DNA from: Turnera subulata
Taxonomy: Eukaryota; Streptophyta; Magnoliopsida; Malpighiales; Passifloraceae
Length of the DNA: 64,000 nt
Assembly (NCBI GenBank): GCA_028386065.3
Contig: JAKUCV010005605.1
Location: forward strand, 3,380-67,379
Direction: 5' to 3'
The notes below the pieces were generated by a model. The model did no database searches and was not told the DNA's origin. It saw only the letters and a list, made by a program, of their open reading frames with translations. Shown here piece by piece: positions 63,651-64,000 of this stretch. The translations under genes and the position numbers were made by a program. Numbering within the stretch: position 1 is the stretch's first letter; every line of letters begins with the position of its first letter.

Positions 63651-64000
63651 TATTGGGTCACCAATAGTGGAATCTCGACTTAACGTTTGATAAAACATCA
63701 AAGTCTTGAGTTCAATAAGTCAAAGTACACTATTAGGATGACTGGCAAGCACTCACTTTAATATTCCATCCTAAAGTGAGAGTGTTTGGTATCCATTAGG
63801 ATGAAGAAAGGGTGAGCTTATGCTCTTAATAGATCTTCATGGCATGTATTTGTGAAAGTATTTATAACGGGAACACTAAGGATCAAGGTTATTAAACCCG
63901 GCCCGGCCATTGACCCGTTTCAGTTTCCGGGTCGCGGTTTTAGGGGTCTGACCGGGGTCCAACCGGGTCTGACCGGTATTAGGAATAATAATAAAAATAT
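63651..64000. other. End region, with a CCGG-rich patch
   Basis: Noncoding; possibly the LTR of copia element C. 63895-63980 is GC-rich with CCCGGCCCGGCC and repeated GACCGG or ACCGGG, in contrast to the AT-rich surroundings. Cut by the window end. Confidence 0.45.

Larger units (their letters stand above)
61565..63700 (+). mobile_element. Decayed Ty1/copia element C, 3' part
   Basis: Continues gag, then protease, integrase and RNase H remnants. RT is missing between integrase and RNase H (junction near 63205). No 3' LTR border could be set. Confidence 0.7.

Overview
The window is plant nuclear DNA, probably from a eudicot with a repeat-rich genome. It holds one intact host gene in a sea of nested, decayed transposable elements. 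The plant assignment rests on Ty1/copia and Ty3/gypsy elements with plant-type primer-binding sites, TATA boxes and AATAAA signals, GT-AG introns, and a plant-specific HIPP-type gene ending in a CaaX box. The species cannot be read from the sequence.

Layout. (1) 1-5960 is a minus-strand, pol-less Ty3/gypsy element. It keeps a broken gag and carries two plus-strand (antisense) transcription units, one of them with a LINE-type endonuclease fragment. It sits inside a SIRE-type copia element (copy A1, 5961-10481), of which only the post-pol ORF and 3' LTR remain. A1 ends inside the LTR of a second, minus-strand SIRE-like family (B, 10482-17294). B is also split by a young short-LTR copia element (11404-15984, perfect 5-bp TSD). 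(2) 17853-27800 holds a Tat/Ogre-like gypsy remnant (tRNA-Arg PBS, plus strand) fused head-on to a truncated minus-strand chromovirus-like gypsy element. (3) 28019-28201 is a small inverted-repeat MITE. It is followed by a four-copy tandem array of a unit of about 2.05 kb (28203-36391) that has its own internal repeats of about 180 bp. (4) 36562-42206 has two MULE-type MITEs (TSDs of 9-10 bp), an (AT)n tract, a duplicated gene fragment interrupted by a solo LTR with a 5S-rRNA-derived domain (Cassandra-like), and the HIPP gene (41239-41900, three exons). (5) 42207-50690 is a long terminal-inverted-repeat element, MULE-like, split by a decayed Tork-like copia element (42952-49937, TSD GATGG). 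(6) 50700-64000 is a decayed copia element split within its gag by a near full-length SIRE-type element (copy A2, 51545-61559).

The elements work as separate parasites rather than a pathway. Gag, protease, integrase and RT/RNase H domains can be found in each, but nearly all are broken by stops, frameshifts or deletions that remove the catalytic core. The only uninterrupted long retroelement frame is the 892-codon gag-protease-integrase of the short-LTR copia element, and its RT is broken.

The most interesting signals are: family-specific short inverted repeats scattered through both SIRE families (ATTTGGCT/AGCCAAAT in A, ATATGGT/ACCATAT in B); a shared primer-binding site TGGTAGCGGAGC in five unrelated elements that differs from the usual plant initiator-tRNA PBS; the 5S-bearing solo LTR; the antisense gene cassette in the gypsy element; and the nested higher-order tandem array. 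All reading was by eye, so percentage identities and family names are estimates.
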